A DNA stretch of 25,655 nucleotides from CAYLZO01 sp964387775 (GCA_964387775.1 CAYLZO010000043.1:1-25655); one strand, 5' to 3'. Shown: positions 6,541 to 14,550, counted from the first letter of the stretch. Made by a program: numbers and translations. Notes: generated by a model from the sequence alone, not told the origin.

Positions 6541-7818
6541 CTACCCCCCGCTTTTTGATGCCACGATCTCTCCCCGCAGCGCCCGCTTTTCCAGGGCCAC
6601 CAACCGCGCGGGCGCGATCACGTTTTCCAGATCGGCCGCGCTTTCGGCATAGACCCGCAGGTAGTTGTCCGTCAGGCCGCTCCACACCCGGCCGGCCTCG
6701 CCCCGGCGGGACGATTCCCACAGCACGTCCATCGTCCGGCCGACGAACTGCCGCTGAAAGTCCCGGGCGGCCTCGGCGGCTATGGCGCGCATGGCCCGCG
6801 ACCGCTCGGCCTTGACCGGGGGCGGCACGCGGCCCGGCATTTGGGCGGCCGGGGTCCCCTCGCGCCGCGAGTAGGGAAAGACGTGGACGCGGGCAAAGCC
6901 GGCGTTTCGCACAAAGTCCAGGCTCGCCGCGAACTCGGCCTCCGTCTCGCCAGGAAAGCCGACGATGACGTCGGTCGTGATTGCCAGGTCGGGGATGGCC
7001 TCGCGCGCGGCCGACACGAGGTCTGCGAACTCGGCGGCCGTGTAGCGGCGGTTCATGCGCCGCAGGGTGGCGTCGCAGCCGCTCTGCAGGGGCAGGTGCA
7101 GGTGGCGGCACAGCCGCGGATCGTCCCACAGGGCCAAAGCCTCGGCCGGCAGGTCCCACGGCTCGACGGATGACAGGCGAAGGCGGGGCAGGTCGGTCTC
7201 GGCCAGGATGCGCCGCGCCAAGGCCCAGAGGTCAGGACCGGCAACTCCGGCGCGGTCGCGGCCGTAGGCGCCGATGTGCACGCCGGTGAGCACGATCTCG
7301 TTGTGGCCGGCCGCCAATCTCGCCTGGACGTCGACCAGGACGTTGTCCGCCGGGCGGCTGTGCTGGGGGCCGCGCGCCACGCGGATGATGCAGTAGGTGC
7401 AGGCGTTGTCGCAGCCGTCCTGGATTTTGACGAGGGCGCGAGTTCGTGATGTTGGGTATTGGGTATTGGATATTGGATGGTCGGTGTCTGAGCCGATGAG
7501 GAGGGCGAGATTGACTTTGTCCTCGTTGCCGACGACGCGTTCGACGGCGGGCAGGTCGCGGAGGTCGCCGGGGGTCAGCTCGGCGTAGCAGCCGGTGGCG
7601 ACGAGGCGGGCGTCGGGGTTCTCGCGATGCAAGCGGCGCAGCGCCTGGCGCGACTTGCGGGCGGCAACGTGGGTCACGGCGCAGGTGTTGAGCACGCACA
7701 GGTCGGCCTCGGCGGGCGAGTCCACGACCTGATGGCCGGCCGTCGCCAATTTCGCCGCCAGCGTCTCCATTTCGCTCTGGTTGAGTTTGCAGCCCAGGCT
7801 GCTGACGTGAATGCGCAT
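6541..7818 (-). CDS. mtaB: tRNA t6A37 methylthiotransferase MtaB
   Basis: MtaB inserts a methylthio group into N6-threonylcarbamoyladenosine-37 of tRNA. The N-terminal methylthiotransferase domain has its cluster cysteines C10 (SSLGCKLNQ), C46 (LNTCAVTH) and C77 (TGCYAE). The radical-SAM motif is C136-x3-C140-x2-C143, and a TRAM-like RNA-binding domain ends the protein (about 360-425). An in-frame repeat adds roughly residues 113-122, in the linker just before the radical-SAM domain. The ATG at 7818 is preferred: an upstream in-frame ATG at 7836 overlaps the promoter -10 box and would probably not be transcribed. The assignment to MtaB over MiaB/RimO rests on the SSLGCKLNQ opening and overall resemblance. 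Confidence 0.92.
   Translation of the reverse strand: MRIHVSSLGCKLNQSEMETLAAKLATAGHQVVDSPAEADLCVLNTCAVTHVAARKSRQALRRLHRENPDARLVATGCYAELTPGDLRDLPAVERVVGNEDKVNLALLIGSDTDHPISNTQYPTSRTRALVKIQDGCDNACTYCIIRVARGPQHSRPADNVLVDVQARLAAGHNEIVLTGVHIGAYGRDRAGVAGPDLWALARRILAETDLPRLRLSSVEPWDLPAEALALWDDPRLCRHLHLPLQSGCDATLRRMNRRYTAAEFADLVSAAREAIPDLAITTDVIVGFPGETEAEFAASLDFVRNAGFARVHVFPYSRREGTPAAQMPGRVPPPVKAERSRAMRAIAAEAARDFQRQFVGRTMDVLWESSRRGEAGRVWSGLTDNYLRVYAESAADLENVIAPARLVALEKRALRGEIVASKSGG
7453..7480. repeat. TGGRTAT heptamer tract inside mtaB
   Basis: Three complete units, TGGGTAT (7453-7459), TGGGTAT (7460-7466) and TGGATAT (7467-7473), plus a partial one. Only one arm is present. Read on the minus strand it encodes PISNTQYPT. 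The same unit family recurs at 9867-9932 and 24321-24400. Confidence 0.88.
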
Positions 7819-7834
7819 GATTGCTTCGCGGCGC

Positions 7835-7863
7835 ATTGTACCACAGCGCCCGGCGGCTGTAAA
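7835..7863 (-). promoter_or_regulatory. Promoter of mtaB
   Basis: On the minus strand: TTTACA (7863-7858), 17-nt spacer, TACAAT (7840-7835), with TGG directly before the -10 (extended -10). The -10 overlaps the in-frame ATG at 7836, so transcripts should start around 7828 and translation at 7818 with a very short leader. Confidence 0.7.
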
Positions 7864-7877
7864 GGGTTCGGGGGGAA

Positions 7878-7907
7878 TTGGCTTCAGGTCACGGAAGATG
7901 GTATAAT
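7878..7907 (+). promoter_or_regulatory. Promoter of the VapBC-type pair
   Basis: TTGGCT (7878-7883), 18-nt spacer, perfect TATAAT (7902-7907) preceded by TGG (extended -10). It is arranged back-to-back with the mtaB promoter, with 14 bp between the two -35 boxes. Confidence 0.65.
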
Positions 7908-7968
7908 GGTCTGGCGCCTGTCTGTCAATTTAGAGAAGAGAAGATTGTTTTATACGTGGGGATAGAAT

Positions 7969-8202
7969 ATGAATGTACAAGACATGGCATTAGAAAAGAT
8001 CCTGCTTCAGGCGAAGCAACTACCATCGTCCACCCGTCTCCAACTCGTCAAGGATGTCCTGGATACGATTCAGGTTTCGCAGCGTCCAATGCGCCATCAG
8101 CCTTTAGTCTATGGACGATTTCGCGGTCCGGAGGTATCCACCGAGGCTGACTTTGAGATCGCAGAGTGGCGACCTACAGACGGAGAACTCGATGGCGACT
8201 AA
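7969..8202 (+). CDS. Probable VapB-type antitoxin of a PIN toxin pair
   Basis: A 77-residue protein encoded directly before, and overlapping by 11 nt, a PIN-domain toxin gene. I see no recognisable DNA-binding fold. The N-terminal half is helical and amphipathic (ALEKILLQAKQLPSSTRLQLV) and the acidic C-terminus (EADFEIAEWRPTDGELDGD) would suit toxin neutralisation. The ATG at 7969 follows GTGGGGATAG. In type II modules the antitoxin usually represses the shared promoter; the call rests on position, size and the overlap with the toxin, not on sequence similarity. Confidence 0.65.
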   Translation: MNVQDMALEKILLQAKQLPSSTRLQLVKDVLDTIQVSQRPMRHQPLVYGRFRGPEVSTEADFEIAEWRPTDGELDGD

Positions 8203-8596
8203 ACATGTGTTGGACACCCATGCCTTGGTCTGGTATCTTGAAGGAAATCCTCGACTGGGAAACGAGGCCCGTTCAATTATCGACAATCCAACAAGCGAGC
8301 TGATTTTGCCTTTGATTGCGCTTGCCGAGGCTGCCTTCATCGTGGAGCGTGGAAGAACCAGCATCCCGAGCGTGGACGAACTCCTTGATAGCATCCTCGC
8401 TGATGCCCGCGTGGACGTCTATCCTCTCGATTGGCACGTATTCCAGCAGACATTGAACGCCACAGCCGTGCCAGAAATGCACGATCGGCAGATCGTGGCT
8501 ACGGCACTCCATCTGCAAGCAGTCGGCTATACAGGCGACGTCCTTTCCAAGGATAGGACCATCGTCAATTCGAGCCTCGTGCAGGTCGTCTGGTAG
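8192..8596 (+). CDS. PIN-domain ribonuclease, VapC-type toxin
   Basis: A 134-residue PIN domain with all four expected acidic residues: D8 in VLDTHAL, E46 in LAEAAF, D98 in MHDRQIVATAL and D121 in SKDRTI. These bind divalent metal and cut RNA; VapC toxins usually cleave tRNA or rRNA. The ATG at 8192 lies inside the end of the antitoxin gene, with CGGAGA just upstream, so translation is coupled. The active site is intact, so the toxin is probably functional. The subfamily resembles the PIN toxins with a DTHALVWYL opening found singly in many genomes. Confidence 0.9.
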   Translation: MATKHVLDTHALVWYLEGNPRLGNEARSIIDNPTSELILPLIALAEAAFIVERGRTSIPSVDELLDSILADARVDVYPLDWHVFQQTLNATAVPEMHDRQIVATALHLQAVGYTGDVLSKDRTIVNSSLVQVVW

Positions 8597-8617
8597 TCGG
8601 CACTTGAAAGCAAGGAC

Positions 8618-9460
8618 ATGACAGAGCTTACGTGGAAGCATTACCTGACCGACTACAACGAGGGCCTGGGCTTGGTCTACGAGCGGTTCGTGCTCAACGA
8701 CTTTTTGCTGGCCCTGCGCTTCGAGCACGGCATCGAGACCGTGCTCGAAGCGCCGCTCTTTGGCATGGCCGGCGTGTCGGGCATCAACAGCGTGGCCCTG
8801 GCCCAGGCCGGCTGCGACGTGACCCTGGTCGACGAGCACGCCGGGCGCCTGGCGGGCGTGCGGCGCATCTGGGACGAGCTGGCGCTGCCCGCGACCTTTG
8901 TCCACCACGCCGACTGGGGCCACCTGCCCTTCCCCGACGGCGCCTTCGACCTGGCCTGGAATTGGGCCGCCCTCTGGTACCTGGACGATCCGGCGGCGCT
9001 CTTGCGCGAGCTGGTCCGGGTCTCGCGGCGCGTCGTCTTTGTGGCCATGCCCAACCGCGTGCAGGTCGGCTACCTGCTGCGCAAATACGTGCTGGAGCGC
9101 GATTTTGTGGAGCACGTGGACGAAAGCTGGGCCGACGTCGGCCGGATTCGCCGCGTGCTGGAGGAGGCCGGCGTCCGCATCGTCGGCCAGGGCGTGCTCG
9201 ACGTGCCGCCCTGGCCCGACACGGTCATGCCCGCCTCGGAGGTGCTGGCCAAGCTCGGCATCAAGTCGAAAAGGCTGGAGGGCCAGTTCAGCGGCGATTC
9301 GTGGCAGTGGAGCACCATGGCCTACTACCTGGGCCAGCAGCCCGACCTCTACGAGCGGGTGATGCGCTACGCATGGCTCGACCGGGCGCCGATCCCGTGG
9401 CGGATCAAGGCCGTGTGGGCCCATCACCGCTATCTGATCGGAGTTACAAGTTGCAAGTAG
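8618..9460 (+). CDS. Class I SAM-dependent methyltransferase (Methyltransf_11-like)
   Basis: A 280-residue protein with a degenerate Rossmann methyltransferase core: the glycine-rich region is around EAPLFGMAGVSG (residues 44-55), the acidic motif II is TLVDEH, and HLPFPDGAFDLAWNW is the typical post-II segment followed by a LYLDDP-like motif. The substrate is unknown. The last residues (VTSCK) and the TAG stop come from a heptamer repeat that overlaps the gene end, so the native C-terminus may have been different. It follows the PIN toxin by 21 nt and precedes membrane protein genes that may act in surface glycan or lipid work, but no shared pathway is demonstrated. Confidence 0.8.
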   Translation: MTELTWKHYLTDYNEGLGLVYERFVLNDFLLALRFEHGIETVLEAPLFGMAGVSGINSVALAQAGCDVTLVDEHAGRLAGVRRIWDELALPATFVHHADWGHLPFPDGAFDLAWNWAALWYLDDPAALLRELVRVSRRVVFVAMPNRVQVGYLLRKYVLERDFVEHVDESWADVGRIRRVLEEAGVRIVGQGVLDVPPWPDTVMPASEVLAKLGIKSKRLEGQFSGDSWQWSTMAYYLGQQPDLYERVMRYAWLDRAPIPWRIKAVWAHHRYLIGVTSCK

Positions 9461-9472
9461 CAAGTGGCAAGC
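9447..9472. repeat. CAAGTNG heptamer tract at a gene junction
   Basis: CAAGTTG (9447-9453), CAAGTAG (9454-9460), CAAGTGG (9461-9467) and a partial CAAGC. The second unit supplies the TAG stop of the methyltransferase gene. The tract ends 4 nt before the ATG of the next gene. One arm only. Confidence 0.85.
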
Positions 9473-9476
9473 AAAC

Positions 9477-11063
9477 ATGGCGGGCCTGATGCAACGTCGA
9501 ACCCATTTGCTCATCGTTGCCTTGTATGCAGTCCTGGCCGTGGCGCTCACCTGGCCCCTCGCCCGGCACCTGGGCACCCACGTGCAGGGCAGCTACACCT
9601 GGGCTTTTGACGAGTACACGTTCGTCTGGAACACGTGGTGGTTCCGCTACGCCCTCTTTGACCTGGGCCAGAATCCCCTCTACTCGACCCACACCTTCTA
9701 TCTCCTGAGCATCAGCCTGGTGCTCTACACCTACAACCTCTTTAACGTCCTCATTTCCGTCCCCCTCCAGCCCTTCCTCTCCCTGCCCGCCATCAGCAAC
9801 CTGACCTTTCTTTTCGCCACGGTCCTCAGCGGCTACGGCGCCTTTCTCCTGGTCAAGTATCTTCTGTCTAATATCCAATATCCAATACACAAGAACAAAG
9901 GAACGCACAGATATTGGATATTCGATATTGGACCGCGTTTCTGGCCGGCCTCATCTACGCCTTTGGCTCCTATCGTTTTGTCTACGCCGCCATCGGCCAC
10001 TATGACATGTGGAGCACCGAGTGGATCCCCTTCTACGCCCTCTTTTTGGTCAAGACGATCCGCGAGCCGCGCCTGCGTTACGCCCTGCTGGCCGGGGTCT
10101 TTTTTGGCGCTGGCCATGCTCTGCGAAATGATTTTCGGCGTGTTCCTGGCGATGCTGACCCTCGTCGTGCTCGCCTTTGTCCTGGGGCGGCGGGCGCGGT
10201 CGAGCGTGGCCGGGGGGTGGCGCTCGCTGCTCGGCCGCCTGGCCGTCGTCGGGCTGGTGGCGCTCTTGATCTATGGGCCGGTGCTGGTGCCGGTCTTGGG
10301 CGAGATGTTTGGCGGCTACGAGTTGGCCAGCTGGGGCGACGCCGAAAAACTTTCGGTCGATCTGGCCGGCCTGGTCACGCCCACGGCCCTCCATCCCCTG
10401 GGCGGCGACTGGCAGACCACCCTGCGCCAGACCCGCGAGGGGACGGCCCGCTTTCGCGACGTCAACACGGTCTTTGTGGGGTGGGCGGGCCTGGCCCTGG
10501 CCCTCGTCGGCGCGGTCCGCTACCGGGCCGCCGCCGACTTTGTCAGCTTTTACGACCTGCGCTACGTCGTCGTCGCCCCCGGCGTGCCCGGCCGCCCGCC
10601 CTACGTGGACACCCGCGACGAGGCCGTGGCCTACGTCGAAGAGGTGCTGCCCGTCGAAAAGGTCTACGACGAGCACGATTGGCTGCTCTACCGCGTCGAC
10701 CAGCCGGCGCGGGTGGAGGCCGTCACCGTGGACGTGGGCAGCGGCCAGTTGCTGCCGACGATGGCCCTGGGCGCCGGCTGGTCGGGCGCCGAGGAGCTCC
10801 GGGGCGCCAGCGCCCGCTGGGCCGTAGCCCAGGGCGCCGAGGCTTTCCTGCCCGCAGCCGAGGCAGGACGCTACCGCTTGACGCTGACGGCGCTGCCCTT
10901 CGATTATCCCGACGCCGCGCCCCAGGCCCTGACGCCCGAGGTCAACGGCCGCCGGCCCGGACCCGGGCGCAGGTTGGCTGCGCGTCGCCCCCGACCGGCG
11001 CACGCTGGCCGTCGCCGTGGACGGCCTGACCTGGGAGCAAGCCCGCTGAGGGGCTCGTTTTGA
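9477..11063 (+). CDS. Polytopic membrane protein (glycosyltransferase-like), frameshifted, probably a pseudogene
   Basis: The N-terminus (residues 1-130) has a TM helix, a large loop with TWAFDEYTF and further helices, as in GT-C type membrane glycosyltransferases. At the repeat 9867-9932 the natural frame changes: membrane-like sequence (FLAGLIYAFGSYRFVYAA, then YDMWSTEWIPFYALFLVK) continues in the +2 frame up to about 10100, while the first frame there is low-complexity Pro/Ser. At a T6 run (about 10100-10105) the natural frame returns to the first one (FLALAMLCEMIFGVFLAML). Near 10950 it shifts again: the plausible C-terminus (GWLRVAPDRRTLAVAVDG) lies in the third frame, stopping at 11049. 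The join around 10530 (GAVRYR to AAADFVSFYDLRYVVV) looks like an internal deletion. Still, one 528-codon frame stays open throughout. Confidence 0.6.
   Translation: MAGLMQRRTHLLIVALYAVLAVALTWPLARHLGTHVQGSYTWAFDEYTFVWNTWWFRYALFDLGQNPLYSTHTFYLLSISLVLYTYNLFNVLISVPLQPFLSLPAISNLTFLFATVLSGYGAFLLVKYLLSNIQYPIHKNKGTHRYWIFDIGPRFWPASSTPLAPIVLSTPPSATMTCGAPSGSPSTPSFWSRRSASRACVTPCWPGSFLALAMLCEMIFGVFLAMLTLVVLAFVLGRRARSSVAGGWRSLLGRLAVVGLVALLIYGPVLVPVLGEMFGGYELASWGDAEKLSVDLAGLVTPTALHPLGGDWQTTLRQTREGTARFRDVNTVFVGWAGLALALVGAVRYRAAADFVSFYDLRYVVVAPGVPGRPPYVDTRDEAVAYVEEVLPVEKVYDEHDWLLYRVDQPARVEAVTVDVGSGQLLPTMALGAGWSGAEELRGASARWAVAQGAEAFLPAAEAGRYRLTLTALPFDYPDAAPQALTPEVNGRRPGPGRRLAARRPRPAHAGRRRGRPDLGASPLRGSF
9867..9932. 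repeat. Palindromic ATATCCA/TGGATAT heptamer element with frame change
   Basis: A left arm of ATATCCA heptamers (9867-9890) and a right arm of TGGATAT heptamers (9909-9932) are inverted copies with a few mismatches around an 18-nt loop. It has the same unit as the tracts in mtaB and mutS. It coincides with the point where the natural reading frame of the host gene changes. Confidence 0.88.
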
Positions 11064-11085
11064 ACGGAGGCCCAGGGAGGTTCCA

Positions 11086-12525
11086 ATGCTAGACCGGCTG
11101 CTCTCCTCTCGAGTCGAGGAAGAAGAAACCCAGATCAAGGCCCGGGCGCTCAACCTGCTGACCCTGGTCACGGCGCTGATCGCTCTGCTATACACCCTCG
11201 TCGTACTGCTCACCGCCCCGGAGGAGCTGGCGGGCAACGCTGGCCTGGCTCTGGCCGCCGCCCTGCTCCTGAGCCTGGCCTGCTACTGGCTGAGCCAGCA
11301 GGGCCGCGTGCGCCTGGCGGGCTATCTCTTTTTCGCCGGCCTCTTTGTGGCCATCAGCTTCAATCTGATCGATCCCGCCAACCAGATATCGGGCCTGACC
11401 ATGGCCCCCTTTCTTTACATCCTGGTCATCCTGCCGGCCGGCTACATCCTCCATCCCGGCGTGTCCTTCGTCGCCGCCACGCTGGCCGTCACTTTTACCA
11501 TCGGGTTCCTGTCCCTCTGGCCGCCTCCGGGCCTGGTGGAGAGCGATAACGTGTCGGGCTTTTGGACCAATATCGGCCTCGCCTTCGCTCTATTCTACAT
11601 CCTGTCGGCCGTGGCCTGGGTCTTTAGCCGGGGCATCCAACAGGCGCTCCAGCAGGCACGCACACAAAACCGAGAACTCCGAGAGATCGCCCAAGAGCTG
11701 GAGCGGCAGCGGGAACTTCACGCGAACACGAGCCGCGAGATCCAGGACCTGGCCGAGCAGCTGGCCACCTATTCCTCTCGCCAGGCGCGGGGCGCCAGCC
11801 GGCAGGCGGCCGCTGTGAGCCAGGTATCGACCTCGATTGAAGAGCTGGAGAACTCGGCACGCGAGATCGCCCGCAACGCGGGCACGGTCCATGGGGCCGC
11901 ACGGGAAACGCTGCACAAGGCCCGGGAGAGCCAGGACGTGACCCTGATGAACAACGAGGCCATGGCCGTGCTCCACACCAAGGCGAAGGATGGCGCCAGC
12001 CACGCCCGCGACCTGGACGAGCGGCTGGCCGAGATCAACCACGTGGCGACCATCATCAGCAATATCGCCTCCCAGACCCAGCTCGTCGCCTTTAACGCCA
12101 CTCTGGAGGCTGCCGAGGCCGGGGTGGCCGGACAGCGCTTTGCCGTGGTCGCCGCCGAGGTCAAGGACCTGGCCGCCGATTCGCTCAAACAGGCCAAGCA
12201 GGTGGCCGACATCATCCGCGAGGTGCAGGAGGTCGGCGAGTCTGTGGTCGCGTTGGGCGGGGAGCAGGTGCGCGCGGTCGAGACCGGGGGCGAGTTGATG
12301 GGGCGCTCCAATGCGGCCAACCAGGACATCATGCAATCGGCCACGCGGATGGCCGAGCAGGCGGCGCAGATCGAACAGTCCACGGCGCAACAGCAGCAGG
12401 CCAGCGAGCAGGTGGCGGCTTCGATGGAAGAGATCCAAGCGGTCGTGGATCGCTGGGTCGTCAGCAGCTACCAGATGGACGAGCTGGTCGCCAGCCTGCG
12501 GGGTCTGGCCGAGCAGTTGGCCTGA
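11086..12525 (+). CDS. Methyl-accepting chemotaxis-like protein with six-helix membrane domain
   Basis: A 479-residue protein. Residues about 22-182 hold six hydrophobic helices without a periplasmic sensor domain; residues 185-479 form a long coiled coil. The MCP signalling tip is residues 326-366, with NIASQTQLVAFNATLEAAEAG and then RFAVVAAEVKDLA. This departs from the common tip (QTNLLALNAAIEAARAGE) at several positions that normally contact CheA/CheW. The ATG at 11086 follows GGGAGG (11075-11080). No cheA, cheW or flagellar gene is in the window. It may sense membrane state or feed a non-motility pathway. The gene lies 9 nt before the DUF2723 gene. Confidence 0.85.
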   Translation: MLDRLLSSRVEEEETQIKARALNLLTLVTALIALLYTLVVLLTAPEELAGNAGLALAAALLLSLACYWLSQQGRVRLAGYLFFAGLFVAISFNLIDPANQISGLTMAPFLYILVILPAGYILHPGVSFVAATLAVTFTIGFLSLWPPPGLVESDNVSGFWTNIGLAFALFYILSAVAWVFSRGIQQALQQARTQNRELREIAQELERQRELHANTSREIQDLAEQLATYSSRQARGASRQAAAVSQVSTSIEELENSAREIARNAGTVHGAARETLHKARESQDVTLMNNEAMAVLHTKAKDGASHARDLDERLAEINHVATIISNIASQTQLVAFNATLEAAEAGVAGQRFAVVAAEVKDLAADSLKQAKQVADIIREVQEVGESVVALGGEQVRAVETGGELMGRSNAANQDIMQSATRMAEQAAQIEQSTAQQQQASEQVAASMEEIQAVVDRWVVSSYQMDELVASLRGLAEQLA

Positions 12526-12534
12526 TAGGGCGAC

Positions 12535-14547
12535 ATGGACGATAGTTTCTGGACCCGGCGCGGGGATGCGGCCCTCGCCGCCCTCCTGGGCGCTGGCGCC
12601 TTCTTGCTCTATCTCTCTACCCTGGCACCGACTGTCCTGGGCGGCGATGCGGGCGAGTTCCAGTTCGTGCCCTACCTGCTGGGCGTGGCCCATCCCACCG
12701 GCTACCCCCTCTACTGCCTCCTGGGCTGGGCCTGGTCCCACGGGCTGCCCTTCGGCGATCCGGCCTTGCGCATGAACCTCTTTTCGGCATTCTGGGCAGC
12801 GCTGGCCGTGGGCCTGCTCTATCCCACGGCCCTGATGGTGCAGCGGCGAGTGCTCCCCGCGCTGTCTCCGGTTATCCGCCGGCTACTGGCAGCCCTCACC
12901 GCGGCGACCTTTGCCGTCACGCCCACCTTCTGGTCCCAGGCCGTCGTCGCCGAGGTGTACACGCTGCACGTCTTTTTCGTCGTGCTCATCTTCTACCTCC
13001 TTTTCAAGTGGAGCCGCAACCAGCAAGCAGCAAGCAATCGATCCGCCAGCCGTACTTTGCTGCTTGCTGCTTGCTGCTTCGGTCTGAGCCTGGCCCACCA
13101 CAGCACCACCCTACTCCTCGCACCGGCGATCCTGGCCTACGTCTTGGTAACACATTACAAGTTGCGGGTTGCGAGGGAGAAACCGCAACTGGCAACTCGC
13201 AACTGGCAATTCGCAACCCCTGCCTTGCTGCTCACTGCTTGCTGCTTGCCCCTAGCTTTGTACCTCTACATTCCACTCCGGGCGCCGCACACGCCCTACC
13301 TCCACCTGTCCCTGACCGAGGGCCGCGAGCTGGTTCTGTACGAGAACACCCTGGCCAACTGGCTCGATTTCGTCACCGGCGGGCCGTTCGGCGGTTCGGT
13401 GGACCTGGGCGTCGACCTGGGCGCCCGCCTGGCGATGGCCTGGGGCTTTTTTCTCAACGAATTGAGCTGGATCGGGGTCCTCCTGGCGCTGCTCGGCGTC
13501 GCCTGGCTCGTCGCCCGGCAGAGATGGGCTTCGTTGATCCTCATGGGGTTGGCCTTTGTCGCCGTCGTGGCCTTTAACCTGGTCTACACCATCGGCGACA
13601 TTTACGTGCTCTATATCCCGGCCCACCTGATCGCCGTCCTGTGGCTGGGCGTGGGCACCGGCCTTCTGGCGCGCACCGCGCAGCGACTCCTGGGCCAGCG
13701 GCGCTGGCTGGCCGTGGGCGTCGTCGCGTTGTTCTTTCTGCTGCCCGTATGGCAAGGCATCCGCCACTACGATGCGCTGGACCACAGCCATCGCACCTCG
13801 GCCCGCACCCGCTGGGAGGCGATTCTGGCTGAACCGGCTCTGGTGAGCTCCGTCGAACCACTGCCCGCCGACGCGATCCTGATCAGCAACGACCGCAACA
13901 ACGTCATGCCCATGTGGTATTTTCAGTACGTGGCCGGCCGGCGGCCCGACCTGTTGGGCCTCTTTCCCCTCGTCACGCCTGAGTATCCCACGCTGGGGCA
14001 CGTCCTCGACCTGGCGCTGAGCACCGGCCGGCCCATTTATCTCGTCAAAGCAATGCCAGGGGTTGAGGTGAAAGTTGAGATTGAGGCCAAGGTCGAGGTT
14101 CCAGGAGCGGGCGAGCTGTGGCAGGTGGGCGGGCCGGCGGCGAGGGGCGAGCCGGCCCATCCGGTGGCGGCCCGGCTAGCAGACGCGGTGGCCCTGGTGG
14201 GCTACGACGTGGCGCCCGGCAGTCACCAGCCAGGCGAGGCGCTGCGCGCAAGCCTCTACTGGGAAACGCTGCGCCCGCTGGAGACGAAATATCACACCTT
14301 CGTCCAACTGCTCGACGCCAACGGGGACAAGGTGGCCCAGAGCGACCGGCAGCCGGGCGGCGTCTACTATTCCACCACCCTGTGGCGGCCCGGCGAGCGG
14401 CTGCGCGACGACCACGTCCTGGCGCTGCCCGCCGACGTGTCACCCGGCACCTACCGGCTGCTGGTGGGCATGTACGCCCTCGCCGAGGACGGCACCCTGA
14501 CGCCCCTGGGCGAGGCCGTCGTCGTTGGCGAGGTCGAGATCGAATGA
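12535..14547 (+). CDS. DUF2723-family polytopic membrane protein
   Basis: A 670-residue protein. The N-terminus has the hallmark of DUF2723 proteins (TLAPTVLGGDAGEFQFVPYLLGVAHPTGYPLY is the region at residues 28-60), which resemble GT-C glycosyltransferases; the acidic GGDAGE would be in the first outside loop. About ten TM helices run to residue 410. A soluble C-terminal domain (about 540-670) of beta type follows, with YWETLRPLETKYHTF and GTYRLLVGMY. Three heptamer tracts between 13018 and 13250 are inserted in frame and supply residues of or next to TM helices (LLLAACC, LLLTACC). The enzymatic role is inferred from the fold. The start lies 9 nt after the chemoreceptor stop, with weak RBS. 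Confidence 0.82.
   Translation: MDDSFWTRRGDAALAALLGAGAFLLYLSTLAPTVLGGDAGEFQFVPYLLGVAHPTGYPLYCLLGWAWSHGLPFGDPALRMNLFSAFWAALAVGLLYPTALMVQRRVLPALSPVIRRLLAALTAATFAVTPTFWSQAVVAEVYTLHVFFVVLIFYLLFKWSRNQQAASNRSASRTLLLAACCFGLSLAHHSTTLLLAPAILAYVLVTHYKLRVAREKPQLATRNWQFATPALLLTACCLPLALYLYIPLRAPHTPYLHLSLTEGRELVLYENTLANWLDFVTGGPFGGSVDLGVDLGARLAMAWGFFLNELSWIGVLLALLGVAWLVARQRWASLILMGLAFVAVVAFNLVYTIGDIYVLYIPAHLIAVLWLGVGTGLLARTAQRLLGQRRWLAVGVVALFFLLPVWQGIRHYDALDHSHRTSARTRWEAILAEPALVSSVEPLPADAILISNDRNNVMPMWYFQYVAGRRPDLLGLFPLVTPEYPTLGHVLDLALSTGRPIYLVKAMPGVEVKVEIEAKVEVPGAGELWQVGGPAARGEPAHPVAARLADAVALVGYDVAPGSHQPGEALRASLYWETLRPLETKYHTFVQLLDANGDKVAQSDRQPGGVYYSTTLWRPGERLRDDHVLALPADVSPGTYRLLVGMYALAEDGTLTPLGEAVVVGEVEIE
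13018..13079. repeat. Palindromic AGCAAGC/TTGCTGC heptamer repeat in the DUF2723 gene
   Basis: The left arm has two AGCAAGC-type units (CAGCAAGCAGCAAGCA, 13021-13036). The right arm (about 13057-13079) has three TTGCTGC units, giving 16 bp of perfect pairing around a loop of about 24 nt. The right arm is translated as LLLAACC, part of a TM helix. Confidence 0.88.
13159..13250. repeat. Second and third heptamer tracts in the DUF2723 gene
   Basis: AAGTTGCGGGTTGCGAG (13159-13175) is inverted relative to AACTGGC/AACTCGC/AACTGGC/AATTCGC units ending at 13217. Directly behind it, 13221-13250 is another TGCTGCT-type tract related to the one at 13057-13079. The frame stays open across all of it. Confidence 0.82.
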
Positions 14548-14550
14548 AAA

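Noticed and set aside
7819..7836. Longer MtaB start at 7836
   Set aside because: That ATG overlaps the promoter -10 box and lacks a ribosome-binding site; family proteins begin at the MRIHVSSLGC methionine.
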